64,000 nt of DNA from Paramicrobacterium sp051513965 (GTDB taxonomy: Bacteria > Actinomycetota > Actinomycetes > Actinomycetales > Microbacteriaceae), in NCBI RefSeq assembly GCF_051513965.1, contig NZ_CP195847.1, positions 2,170,001 to 2,234,000 of the forward strand, written 5' to 3'. A program made the translations under genes and the position numbers. The notes beneath the pieces were generated by a model. That model did not search any database and was not told where the DNA came from. It saw only the letters and a program-made list of their open reading frames with translations. This document shows, piece by piece, positions 26,644 through 34,534 of the stretch; position 1 is the stretch's first letter, and each line of letters begins with the position of its first letter.

Positions 26644-27384
26644 TCAGGCGGGGTTGCGCCCCTCGATCCAGTAGGTCTGCGAGAAGTGCTGCCCACGCAC
26701 GAGTCCGAGGTGGTCTTTGAAGACTCCACGCACACGCTTCACCAGCATCCGCTCACCCGCAGCCCACGCGAACTGCCGCGCCGATGGCTCGACCTCGGTC
26801 CGCATCACCTCGGTCAGCGCTGTGCCACGCTGAAGCTCCGGCGAGACCAGATTCCACGTATCGCCCGTCCGTGTCACAGCCGGCAGAGCATCGACGTCAT
26901 CATGTCCATCCTCGATGAACACCCGCGCCTGCACCGACTCGTCAAGATCGGCGATCCAACTGTTGATCGCGGGGAGCGCCGTGACATCTCCCGCAAGCAC
27001 CAGCTCGCGAGTGCCTTCCGGAAGTGAGATCTTCGACGGAGTCAGAGCGACCTCCACCCGGTCGCCCACAGCGGCATCCCTCGCCCAATCACCGGCGGGA
27101 CCCTTCGTGTCGTGCAGAACGAACTCCAGCACGAATGTTCCCGCTTCCACATTCACATCGACGAAGGTGTAGCCCCGCTGACTGACGTGGTGCTGACCGC
27201 GATCGGGGTTCGGCACCCAGAGACGCAGCCACGCAGTGGGAAAGATGTCGAGTTCTGGAACGAGCTCGGGCGCTGAGAACACGATTCGGCGATACCAGGG
27301 CGTCACATCCGTGATCTCCTGCACCTCGACCAGGTGATTCGCCACACCCATCGCGCGCAGCACTCCACGTTGCCAGTTCGCCAT
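26644..27384 (-). CDS. Siderophore-interacting protein (ferric-siderophore reductase, ViuB/SIP type)
   Basis: Flavin-dependent reductase (246 aa) that releases iron from imported siderophores in the cytoplasm. FAD-binding barrel: RRIVFSAPEL, then FPTAWLRLWVPNP and QRGYTFVDV. SIP domain: LVLAGDVTALPAINSWI and an AWAAGERMLVKRVR stretch. ATG 27384 has a GGAGGT ribosome site; the longer reading frame would run through the DtxR box at 27427. Iron-repressed expression is predicted. Confidence 0.88.
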   Translation of the reverse strand: MANWQRGVLRAMGVANHLVEVQEITDVTPWYRRIVFSAPELVPELDIFPTAWLRLWVPNPDRGQHHVSQRGYTFVDVNVEAGTFVLEFVLHDTKGPAGDWARDAAVGDRVEVALTPSKISLPEGTRELVLAGDVTALPAINSWIADLDESVQARVFIEDGHDDVDALPAVTRTGDTWNLVSPELQRGTALTEVMRTEVEPSARQFAWAAGERMLVKRVRGVFKDHLGLVRGQHFSQTYWIEGRNPA

Positions 27385-27426
27385 CCGCACCTCCGCGCTC
27401 AAGACGATCGTCACGCCCAAGATGGG

Positions 27427-27445
27427 CAAGGCGAGGCTAACCTAA
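27427..27445. promoter_or_regulatory. DtxR/IdeR-type iron box
   Basis: CAAGGCGAGGCTAACCTAA matches TTAGGTTAGGCTAACCTAA at 15 of 19 positions, with a perfect right half. It lies 43 bp before the siderophore-interacting gene. Confidence 0.75.
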
Positions 27446-27503
27446 TGCTGAGAACCACGTCAAGCGACAGTCAAGCGACAGAGGATGCTCCAGAATGGAG
27501 TGC

Positions 27504-28460
27504 ATGCCCATCCCCGTGATCGCTGACGTCGACACCGGCGTCGATGACGCCCTCGCTCTCCTGTTCCTCGCCGCACATCCCGACATCGATCTGCGCGCCG
27601 TCACGTGCGTGGCCGGCAACGCCAGCCTCGCCCAGGTCGCTCAGAACACACTCGACGTTCTCGCTGTCGCCGGCTGTGAAGCTCCGGTCGCGTGCGGCGT
27701 CGATCGTCCTCTCATCGAACCCGCACGGGATGCCGGAAGCTATCACGGCGCGAACGGCATCGGAAACCTCGCACTCGAGCCCTCCCCACGACAGCCAGAG
27801 CCCGAGCACGCCGTCGAGCTTCTGCGCCGCGAGATCGACGCGAGCCCCGAACCCGTCACACTTCTCAGCCTCGCTCCCCTGACGAACATCGCGCTGTTCC
27901 TCCGGCTGTACCCGCAGACCGCCGCGAAGCTCGAGCGCATCGTCGTCATGGGCGGAACCGCCAGCGCCGGCAACGCCAGCGCCGTCGCGGAGTTCAACGT
28001 GTGGCACGACCCGGAGGCCGCGCAGATCGTACTCACCTCGGACGTGCCGACGACGCTCTACCCACTCGATGTCTTCAACCGCGTCGTCGCCACTGACGAG
28101 CAGATCACACAGCTCAAGGATGCCGCGACACCACACGCCCGCCTCGCCGCAGCCCTGCTCGACTACCAGCTGACCCTCGCCGATCTGCCCGCCGACATCG
28201 CATCGGGCGCGAAGCTCGGCGACGCCGGGGCCGCGGCGTTCCTCGTCGCATCAGAGCACTTCGGCGTCGAGACGTGGCCCGTGGGCGTCGAACTCTCGCA
28301 CGGCTACGCCCGCGGACAGACGGTCGTCGACCGACGCCTCCGCAGCGGTGAAGCCGAAGAGCACGGACTCATGGCTCCGACGGTCCGCAGCGAGGTGGCA
28401 CTCACCGTCGACGGGCCCGCGGTCGCGGCATCCTTCATCAATACTGTCTGCGGCGCCTGA
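27504..28460 (+). CDS. Inosine-uridine preferring nucleoside hydrolase
   Basis: Calcium-dependent N-ribohydrolase (318 aa) for nucleoside salvage, splitting nucleosides to base and ribose. The signature IADVDTGVDDALAL at the N-terminus supplies the metal-binding Asp cluster. LSLAPLTNIALFL, MGGTASAGN, AEFNVWHDPEAA and the late Asp after VELSHGYARGQTVVDRR are also family features. GGAG lies four bases before ATG 27504. It may also hydrolyse ADP-ribosylation products or other ribosides; substrate choice cannot be read from sequence. Confidence 0.9.
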   Translation: MPIPVIADVDTGVDDALALLFLAAHPDIDLRAVTCVAGNASLAQVAQNTLDVLAVAGCEAPVACGVDRPLIEPARDAGSYHGANGIGNLALEPSPRQPEPEHAVELLRREIDASPEPVTLLSLAPLTNIALFLRLYPQTAAKLERIVVMGGTASAGNASAVAEFNVWHDPEAAQIVLTSDVPTTLYPLDVFNRVVATDEQITQLKDAATPHARLAAALLDYQLTLADLPADIASGAKLGDAGAAAFLVASEHFGVETWPVGVELSHGYARGQTVVDRRLRSGEAEEHGLMAPTVRSEVALTVDGPAVAASFINTVCGA

Positions 28461-28481
28461 CGACCGGATGAGGCCCGACGG

Positions 28482-29381
28482 TCACACGTCCGCGTCGTCG
28501 TCTGCCTCACCACGCACCATCGCCGCCCACCGCGCAAGGTACTCAGCCCCCGCCTCGTCGTGGATGAGCTCGGCGTGGTGCCGCACCGGATACGGCGTGT
28601 CGGGCACGCCGTCGCTCGGCCGCACATCCACGTGGGCGACGTCGAAGCCCTGCTCGTGCAGCCAGTCCGCCATAGCGTAGTCCGTCCGCGAGTCGCCCAT
28701 CGTGCGCCAGCGCTGCGGGATCGCGGCATCCTGATTCTTCAGAAAGCCCAGAACGAGGTGCGCTCCGAGGTCTTTGCCCACCCGCACCGACTCGACGTCC
28801 GTCGAGATGATGGTCGGATCGATGCGGTACTCCACATCTCCCGCGGCATCCGGCACCCGCCTGTCGCGCCACTCGTAGCCGAGACCACGCGATTCGAAGA
28901 TCTTCGCGACACGCTCGTCGAACTCGCGCTGCCGGCTCAGGTAGACGTCGTTCGACACGTCGGTGTTCTGCTCGAGCGACACCATGGCGCGCTTGGTGCG
29001 GTCGTAGAACATGAGGTCGGAGTAGTGCGCAGACACGAGGATCTCGATGTCTCGGGCGATGACGTCCGGCACTGCCAGCTCGCTGTTGACGTGCACCTCG
29101 CCGCTGCCGTCCGCGGTGATGTCCATCCAGACGGCGCCCTTCTCGCAGATACCCCACATCCGGGCGTCCGAGGTCAAACCTGCCTCGAGAAGAGGCGGCA
29201 CCACCTGCTCACGAAGAAACGCGTCAGAGCGGCCGGTGTTGAACGCGATCGGCACCCCCGCGTTCGCGATCTCTGCGAGGTCGCTGGCGATCGAGGGAAT
29301 CGCGATGGAACGGGTCACGGGGCTGGCGATGGGACCGTCGACGTCGAGAAGAAGGCCGAGGTCACGAGAGGTGTCAGTCAC
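28482..29381 (-). CDS. HAD-superfamily hydrolase
   Basis: Phosphatase-like protein (299 aa). Motif I is LLLDVDGPI with the nucleophile Asp, motif II is FNTGRSD, and motif IV is MGDSRTDYAMAD. The ~100-residue cap between motif II and the C-terminal half resembles the C2B type seen in phosphomannomutase-like and sucrose-phosphatase-like HADs. GTG 29381 is chosen for its GGAGA site. It ends 21 bp from the convergent nucleoside hydrolase. Substrate unknown. Confidence 0.78.
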   Translation of the reverse strand: MTDTSRDLGLLLDVDGPIASPVTRSIAIPSIASDLAEIANAGVPIAFNTGRSDAFLREQVVPPLLEAGLTSDARMWGICEKGAVWMDITADGSGEVHVNSELAVPDVIARDIEILVSAHYSDLMFYDRTKRAMVSLEQNTDVSNDVYLSRQREFDERVAKIFESRGLGYEWRDRRVPDAAGDVEYRIDPTIISTDVESVRVGKDLGAHLVLGFLKNQDAAIPQRWRTMGDSRTDYAMADWLHEQGFDVAHVDVRPSDGVPDTPYPVRHHAELIHDEAGAEYLARWAAMVRGEADDDADV

Positions 29382-29426
29382 ACTCTCCAGTCTAGAAGCG
29401 GCCCCGCGCACGGGTTAAGCTGAGGC

Positions 29427-29852
29427 ATGGCCGAACAGAAGACACGACCGACCGATGCCTCAGTCGAGGGTTTTCTGGATGCCGCGACACCGGCGAAGCG
29501 CCGCGAGGACGGACACCGTCTCGACGCGATCATGCGCGAGATCACCGGCGCAGAGCCCGTGATGTGGGGCCCATCGATCGTGGGCTACGGCACGTACCGC
29601 TACGTCTCCCCGAGTGATCCTCGCCGGCAGGGCGACTGGCCGAAGGTCGGGTTCTCGCCCCGAAAGGCGGCGCTGTCGATCTACGGGCTGAAGGACCTCC
29701 CCGACGGGGCTGACCTTCTGCCCCAGCTCGGCACCTTTCGTGAGGGAGCGGGATGCGTCTACGTGACGCGCCTCGAGAACATCGACGAGGCCGTGCTGCG
29801 TCGACTCATCGCGATCGCGTGGCAGCGAGAGGATGATCCTGCCGCCCGGTGA
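29427..29852 (+). CDS. DUF1801 protein
   Basis: A 141-residue cytosolic protein with family features: MWGPSIVGYGTYRY, WPKVGFSPRKAALSIYG and GAGCVYVTRLENID. The family (YdhG-like) is widespread and of unknown role. Divergent from the HAD gene with a 45-bp gap. Confidence 0.8.
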   Translation: MAEQKTRPTDASVEGFLDAATPAKRREDGHRLDAIMREITGAEPVMWGPSIVGYGTYRYVSPSDPRRQGDWPKVGFSPRKAALSIYGLKDLPDGADLLPQLGTFREGAGCVYVTRLENIDEAVLRRLIAIAWQREDDPAAR

Positions 29853-29924
29853 GCCGCGTGATTCCGCGGATTATTCACGGTCACACTGGTGACGAAAGGA
29901 TGCCGCGGTGCTACGTTCGAGAGT

Positions 29925-30245
29925 ATGAAGCAGTCCATCAACATCGGTTCCACAGACTCCCACGGCCACTCCTGCGCCTGCGGTGAAGCGGACGAGGCGC
30001 TGCCCGAACTCGACGTTCAGACGATCCCGCACGCGATTCGCCACGCATCGATCTTCGGCGCACTCGAGAGCCTCGCGCCGCACTCCGGCATGATCATCTC
30101 GGCGACGCACAACCCGGTTCCACTGCTCATGCAGCTGGAGCAGAAGCACCCGGGTCGCTTCCTCAGCGAGTACCTCGACGAGGGCCCGGAGCGCTGGCGC
30201 ATCAAGTTCGTGCGCCGCGAAGACGCCGAGGTCTCGGCCACGTGA
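29925..30245 (+). CDS. DUF2249-domain protein
   Basis: A 106-residue protein whose core (LPELDVQTIPHAIRH, then LESLAPHSGMIISATHNPVPLL and WRIKFVRRED) matches DUF2249, a small sulphur-carrier-like domain found with nitrite/nitric-oxide related genes. The His/Cys-rich N-terminus (SHGHSCACGE) could bind metal. ATG 29925 is preferred over the upstream 29889 start because the family core begins just after it. Its stop overlaps the next gene as GTGA. Confidence 0.78.
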   Translation: MKQSINIGSTDSHGHSCACGEADEALPELDVQTIPHAIRHASIFGALESLAPHSGMIISATHNPVPLLMQLEQKHPGRFLSEYLDEGPERWRIKFVRREDAEVSAT

Positions 30246-30727
30246 CGTCTGCCCCGCGCCGCGGTGATGCTGTTGCGCTTCGGCGCACCGGCGTCCCGTT
30301 CCTCGTCGCGGGCATCGTCTCCATCATCATCGGCGGGGTCGTCGCTGCGGTGACGTCCCCGCTCTCACTCGAGCACGGTTCATGGGCCGCAGCATTCTTG
30401 GTGCTCGTGTCGGGCGTCGCTCTCGCCGCACTCGGGGTCGCTCAGTCCGCACTCGTCGCCGATGTCGGCACAGGGCGCATCGGAGCCGAGCTCGCGACCT
30501 GGCTCGTCGGAAGCCTCGCCGTCCTCGGCGGTACGTTGCTGTCGTCACCGCTGATCGTCGACGTCGGCGGCATCCTCCTGCTCATCTCCGCCGTGATCTT
30601 CATCGCAACCGTCCGCCGCAGCCCCGGGTCATCCACCGCTGCGGTCTGGACATTCCGGATCGTGCTGCTGATCATCGTGGTCAGCATTCCGATCGGCCTC
30701 ATCATGTCGCATCTGCGACACGGCTGA
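30242..30727 (+). CDS. Four-helix membrane protein coupled to the DUF2249 gene
   Basis: A 161-residue protein with four TM helices (about 19-40, 49-70, 85-113, 138-157) and no recognised family. The GTG start lies inside the upstream stop (GTGA), so translation is coupled and the two products probably act together. Confidence 0.65.
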   Translation: MTSAPRRGDAVALRRTGVPFLVAGIVSIIIGGVVAAVTSPLSLEHGSWAAAFLVLVSGVALAALGVAQSALVADVGTGRIGAELATWLVGSLAVLGGTLLSSPLIVDVGGILLLISAVIFIATVRRSPGSSTAAVWTFRIVLLIIVVSIPIGLIMSHLRHG

Positions 30728-30729
30728 TA

Positions 30730-30972
30730 TCAGATTGCGACGGGAAAGAAGGCGTTCGCTCCTTTCGCAGCGAGTGCGGCCTCATGTCCAAGGCGCAGCG
30801 CACTTCGCCTCACCATGTCTACAAGTCCGTCATTCGCAAGATCCTCTTCCGTGACAGTCCACGGAAACGCATCGCCGAGATACACGATCTGCTCGGCACT
30901 CAATCGATAGAGAACTCGATCAGCCTTCATTTCGAGTTCCCACTTAATGTCATCACGGGTCATGATCATCAT
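30730..30972 (-). CDS. Small hypothetical protein
   Basis: An 80-residue soluble protein (from ATG 30972; ATGs at 30969 and 30963 are alternatives), helical by composition, with VLYRLSAEQIVYLGDAFPWTV in the centre. A GGCGGAA site precedes it. No family recognised; the longer frame upstream crosses a terminator hairpin and is not used. The 31050-31194 gap before it holds only its likely promoter. Confidence 0.5.
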   Translation of the reverse strand: MMIMTRDDIKWELEMKADRVLYRLSAEQIVYLGDAFPWTVTEEDLANDGLVDMVRRSALRLGHEAALAAKGANAFFPVAI

Positions 30973-31023
30973 TTCCGCCTGCCCGTTTTGCCGGGAGGGC
31001 TTGGCGTAGGGAGAAAGTGAAGC

Positions 31024-31049
31024 TCCGGGAGAGTAGGGGCTCTCCCGGA
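31024..31049 (-). terminator. Hairpin terminator after the 666-residue gene
   Basis: TCCGGGAGAG and CTCTCCCGGA form a perfect 10-bp stem with a 6-base loop, followed on the minus strand by a T-containing run. Confidence 0.62.
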
Positions 31050-31194
31050 CTATCGAGACTAGCCCAGGGCCGCAATAAGACGGTAGTATTCGGTCGAAAT
31101 TCACCCCTCGTCTCACCCTGTCCGAGTTTTACAACGTGGCAAACGATAAATCTCGCGTGATTTCAGGGTGAATGAAGGATGCCGTAACACTTCG

Positions 31195-33195
31195 TCACAT
31201 TCCAAGGTCGCCCGTGATGAACTCGAGCTGGCCCAACAGCTCTTCGAGTTCCTGAGACGTCGGAGTCGGCCGCAACTCGCTCGGTTCAGTGAAGAGCATC
31301 GATTCGGTCGCCAACTCGAGAATCGTCAGTCTCGCCCTTTCCGAGAGCGAGTCGTCCTGTGCGAGCGACAAGGCGCTCGCCACGGCACGCTTCGAACGCA
31401 CGTCGAACGCTCGCGGCCAGAGATGGCTGCCTGCGTCGGCATGAACCAGCGCCGCTAACGCGAAGCCTCGGGAGATATAGCCGGGCCTCTCCGGCGACTC
31501 GTCGAGCAGCTCAACGGCAGACACGAGGGGTGTGATGCCCCGACGGCGAGCGCGCACTGCGCAGAGGGCGAAGCGTGCCGATTCAGAGCCGTCGTCTCCG
31601 CTGAACGCCCTGCGGGCGAGATGCGCCTCGGCCTCGGCATCCGCGTCTGCGCCTCGATCGAGCACGACGATGAGGGCGTCCTTCAACGGCACCGTCCACT
31701 TTCGAGTGTCCTTCTCGACTGCGGAGATCATGGCTTGTGCCTCGGGACGCTCCGCGTCGCGTGCCGCAGCGAGCAGGGTCACGAGCGCGGGCGGCGCAAG
31801 CGTATGCTCCGCCGGTTTCACGAACCAGCGCATGCGCCACTCGACCAGCAGCGTATCGAGAGCGTCGTCATTGTGGAGCCCCGCGGGATACAGAAGATCC
31901 AGCAGAGCCGCCGCCGCAGGTTCGCTGAGATTCGGGCGGCGGAGGGCCTGCCGCATCCCCTCGCAATGTGTCGCGAGCATGTACTCACGAACGTCGTGAG
32001 CCATGATGCGGCTCACTGGCTGCTCGGGGTCGAAGCCCGGGTGCGGCGGCAGACCGACCTCGGCACGTACGTCGTCAACGAGCCCCGGCCAGGACTGCAC
32101 GACCTCGTCAGGGAGCCCTCGTTCGAACTCACGGTCGGCAGCGGCTTCGGTCGGTGTGTAGGGCGCGAACGACCAGGCGTCCGCAATCTGCGCCCGCAGC
32201 CAGGCGGGCAGCCGGGTATCACGCAGCGCCTCGGCAGCGAAAGTCCGTGTGCTTCCGCCGTAGATCCTGTGCACGAGAACACGGACGAGGGTGATGTCTG
32301 CGACGTCCACGCCTTCGGGACCCGGCCCTCGACTCTCCTCGGAGACTGCGACCGCCTCAGTAACCACGTGCCCGCCGAGCTGTTCGACGAGATCGAGGTA
32401 CTCGGCCAGCCCATCTCCCGTTGCGATGGCGTGAGCTCGTGCGGCATCCCGAGCTCGCTCAGGCTCCACGCGGCCCCACGCCCTCAGCATCGCACCGTTC
32501 AGCCAGCCAAAGCGCGCGAGGTCGGCTGCGATTGCGCGGACCCGCGGGTACCCGAGGTCGAAAGCCGCGACGATCACGTCAGGGAGGTCGTTCCTGCTCT
32601 CACGAGCGGTTCTGGTCGCCGCGAGCCGCTCGATGCCGTCCTCGGTCAGAACGTGGTCGAGATCGGATGCCGTCAGCAGCCCGCGCATCATGAGCGCTCG
32701 CACGATCGGCGGCTGCAGTTCCTGGAGCGCGTCGCTTCCAAGCGCCTGATGCAGCAGGGCGTCCTCGCCCGGTCGCAGCTCCGCGCCCTGCTCCAGGATG
32801 AGTGCGACGAGCCGCGTCCGCCAGGCTGACTCGTTGGACGCGTCGACGTCCGTCGGATGCGCGTCGCGCACAATCGCAAACGCCTCTGCGTCCGTACGAC
32901 CGCCCAGCACAAGAAATCCGTCGTCTTCGAGCACGTGAAGCGCCTGCGCCACCGCTTCGCGGTCGCCGCCGAAGTATATTCGCTGCGGTTGCTCGAGCAT
33001 TCCGTCCGAGGTGAACGCACTCGACTGCGTATGCCATCCCACGTACGGAACGTCATCCGCGAGCCCGCGGCTCTGCTTGAGCGCGGCGGCGGCATCATGC
33101 ACGTCGTCCTGCGTGACGATCTCAGCACTCGGCTCGACGAACAGCACATCGGGAGCAGCCTTCAGCCGCGCCACGATGACGGACCGATCGGACAC
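31195..33195 (-). CDS. Large hypothetical protein (666 aa)
   Basis: Soluble protein with no family I recognise and no signal peptide or TM helix. The N-terminal ~120 residues alternate strand and helix (VLFVEPSAEIVTQDDV, RIYFGGDREAVAQALHVLED). The rest is mostly amphipathic helices with many Leu/Ala/Arg, compatible with a HEAT- or TPR-like solenoid (inference). GTG 33195 has a GAGGGGG site. Monocistronic, between a terminator and the divergent MetE-like gene. Confidence 0.62.
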   Translation of the reverse strand: MSDRSVIVARLKAAPDVLFVEPSAEIVTQDDVHDAAAALKQSRGLADDVPYVGWHTQSSAFTSDGMLEQPQRIYFGGDREAVAQALHVLEDDGFLVLGGRTDAEAFAIVRDAHPTDVDASNESAWRTRLVALILEQGAELRPGEDALLHQALGSDALQELQPPIVRALMMRGLLTASDLDHVLTEDGIERLAATRTARESRNDLPDVIVAAFDLGYPRVRAIAADLARFGWLNGAMLRAWGRVEPERARDAARAHAIATGDGLAEYLDLVEQLGGHVVTEAVAVSEESRGPGPEGVDVADITLVRVLVHRIYGGSTRTFAAEALRDTRLPAWLRAQIADAWSFAPYTPTEAAADREFERGLPDEVVQSWPGLVDDVRAEVGLPPHPGFDPEQPVSRIMAHDVREYMLATHCEGMRQALRRPNLSEPAAAALLDLLYPAGLHNDDALDTLLVEWRMRWFVKPAEHTLAPPALVTLLAAARDAERPEAQAMISAVEKDTRKWTVPLKDALIVVLDRGADADAEAEAHLARRAFSGDDGSESARFALCAVRARRRGITPLVSAVELLDESPERPGYISRGFALAALVHADAGSHLWPRAFDVRSKRAVASALSLAQDDSLSERARLTILELATESMLFTEPSELRPTPTSQELEELLGQLEFITGDLGM

Positions 33196-33307
33196 CCGAA
33201 CCCCCTCATGCGACTGTGCAGTTCAGGCTAGCAAGCGGTGACTTCTTATTTCACGTCACGCCGAACATCCGCGAAGATGATGGAGCAACATCACGCAAAG
33301 GAGTCTC

Positions 33308-34354
33308 ATGTCACAGCCTCAGGGCGCCCTCCTCGTCGGAAGCGTCAACTTCGACGACGCTGAAACCACCATGCGTCGTGCCGCAGAGATCATGGGACCG
33401 CAGCTGAAGCGGATTCCAGACGGCGAGCCGGGCAGGAGGTTCCACTGGATCATGTTCCAGCCCGATGTTCTCGCACAGGCCAGCGGATTGGAACGCGTCG
33501 GCGACGAGCCTGTCTGGCTGCGCGACAACGACATCCGTCCACTGCGTCTGGCTCCAGGGACATCAGCCGCCGACGTGACACTTCCCCGGCTCGGGTACGC
33601 GGATGCTGCTCGCGAATCGTACGCGATCTTCACACGACTGCGTGATGAGGGAGTCATCGCACCTGGAACGCGTTTTCAGGTGTCCCTGCCAACCGCGACG
33701 GCCGTCGTCGGCATCGTCTTCGTCGACGACGATCGCGCCGCTCTTGAACCGGTCTACCAGCGAGCGCTGAACCGCGAGATCGCCGAGATCGTCGATGCGA
33801 TCCCCCACAACGACCTTGCTGTGCAGATCGACTGCGCCGTCGAGTTTCTGATCTACGAAACTCACACTCTCGACGGCGGTCGGCACCCCTGGTGGACAGG
33901 CGACGTCTGGCAGGGACTCGTCGAGCGCGCTGCCCTCCCTCTTGCACAGATACCGAACGACGTAGAGGCAGGAGTCCATCTCTGCTACGGCGATTCCGGC
34001 GAGAAGCACTTCGTCGAACCACGCGACACCGAAACGCTCGTTCGCTTCGGCAACGACCTCGCCGAAGCATCCGCTCGATCATTCACCTGGCTGCACCTCC
34101 CCGTGCCGATCGAGCGCGATGACGACGCGTACTTCGCGCCACTGCGCGAGCTGAGGCTCGACCCTCGGACGGAGCTGTATCTTGGGCTCGTGCATCGTGA
34201 AGACGGACCAGAGGGAGCCACACGCCGCATCGAGACCGCACTGCGACACGTCGACACGTTCGGCGTCAGCACCGAGTGCGGCATCGGACGCGCACCGGAG
34301 GGAACAACCAACGGCATCCTTCGCACTCACGCTGAGGTCGCGGCCGCCTGGTAG
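33308..34354 (+). CDS. MetE-like (cobalamin-independent methionine synthase fold) protein
   Basis: A 348-residue UROD/MetE-superfamily protein. MetE-type zinc ligands are plausible: HLCYGD supplies His-x-Cys and STECGIGR the late Cys. It lacks the N-terminal duplication of true MetE and has only the catalytic-half length, so it is probably a methyltransferase or lyase on another substrate. AAAGGAG lies upstream of ATG 33308. A perfect-stem terminator follows. Confidence 0.68.
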   Translation: MSQPQGALLVGSVNFDDAETTMRRAAEIMGPQLKRIPDGEPGRRFHWIMFQPDVLAQASGLERVGDEPVWLRDNDIRPLRLAPGTSAADVTLPRLGYADAARESYAIFTRLRDEGVIAPGTRFQVSLPTATAVVGIVFVDDDRAALEPVYQRALNREIAEIVDAIPHNDLAVQIDCAVEFLIYETHTLDGGRHPWWTGDVWQGLVERAALPLAQIPNDVEAGVHLCYGDSGEKHFVEPRDTETLVRFGNDLAEASARSFTWLHLPVPIERDDDAYFAPLRELRLDPRTELYLGLVHREDGPEGATRRIETALRHVDTFGVSTECGIGRAPEGTTNGILRTHAEVAAAW

Positions 34355-34380
34355 TGGCCGATACCGCACCGGGTAAAAAT

Positions 34381-34410
34381 AGAAAACCCCTGGACAACCA
34401 GGGGTTTTCT
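34381..34410. terminator. Perfect 13-bp hairpin serving the MetE-like gene and the former tRNA
   Basis: AGAAAACCCCTGG, loop ACAA, CCAGGGGTTTTCT, T- or A-rich on both sides. It lies 27 bp after the MetE-like stop and immediately downstream of the tRNA 3' end on the minus strand. Confidence 0.85.
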
Positions 34411-34411
34411 T

Positions 34412-34436
34412 TGGCGGTGACGGTGGGATTTGAACC
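34412..34436 (-). other. Prophage attachment site: 3' end of a tRNA gene (probably tRNA-Ser)
   Basis: On the minus strand this reads as the 3' T-loop half, acceptor strand, discriminator G and encoded CCA of a tRNA (TTCAAATCCCACCGTCACCG then CCA). The sequence 5' of it does not pair with the T-stem or acceptor, so only the 3' portion is present. Discriminator G and acceptor CGTCACC suggest tRNA-Ser. The tRNA terminator lies on the host side and the integrase on the other, which marks the phage-host junction. Confidence 0.75.
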
Positions 34437-34534
34437 CGAATACGACCCGCGCCGCCATGCGAGACATTCGCTATGGGCGCGGATTCATGCGATAACGAGG
34501 TCACCAGAATTATCGAGATTACGAAGATTCGCCC

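Noticed and set aside
34437..34534. Possible complete tRNA next to the integrase
   Set aside because: The sequence 5' of the T-loop does not form T-stem, anticodon or acceptor pairs, so only a 3' fragment is present.
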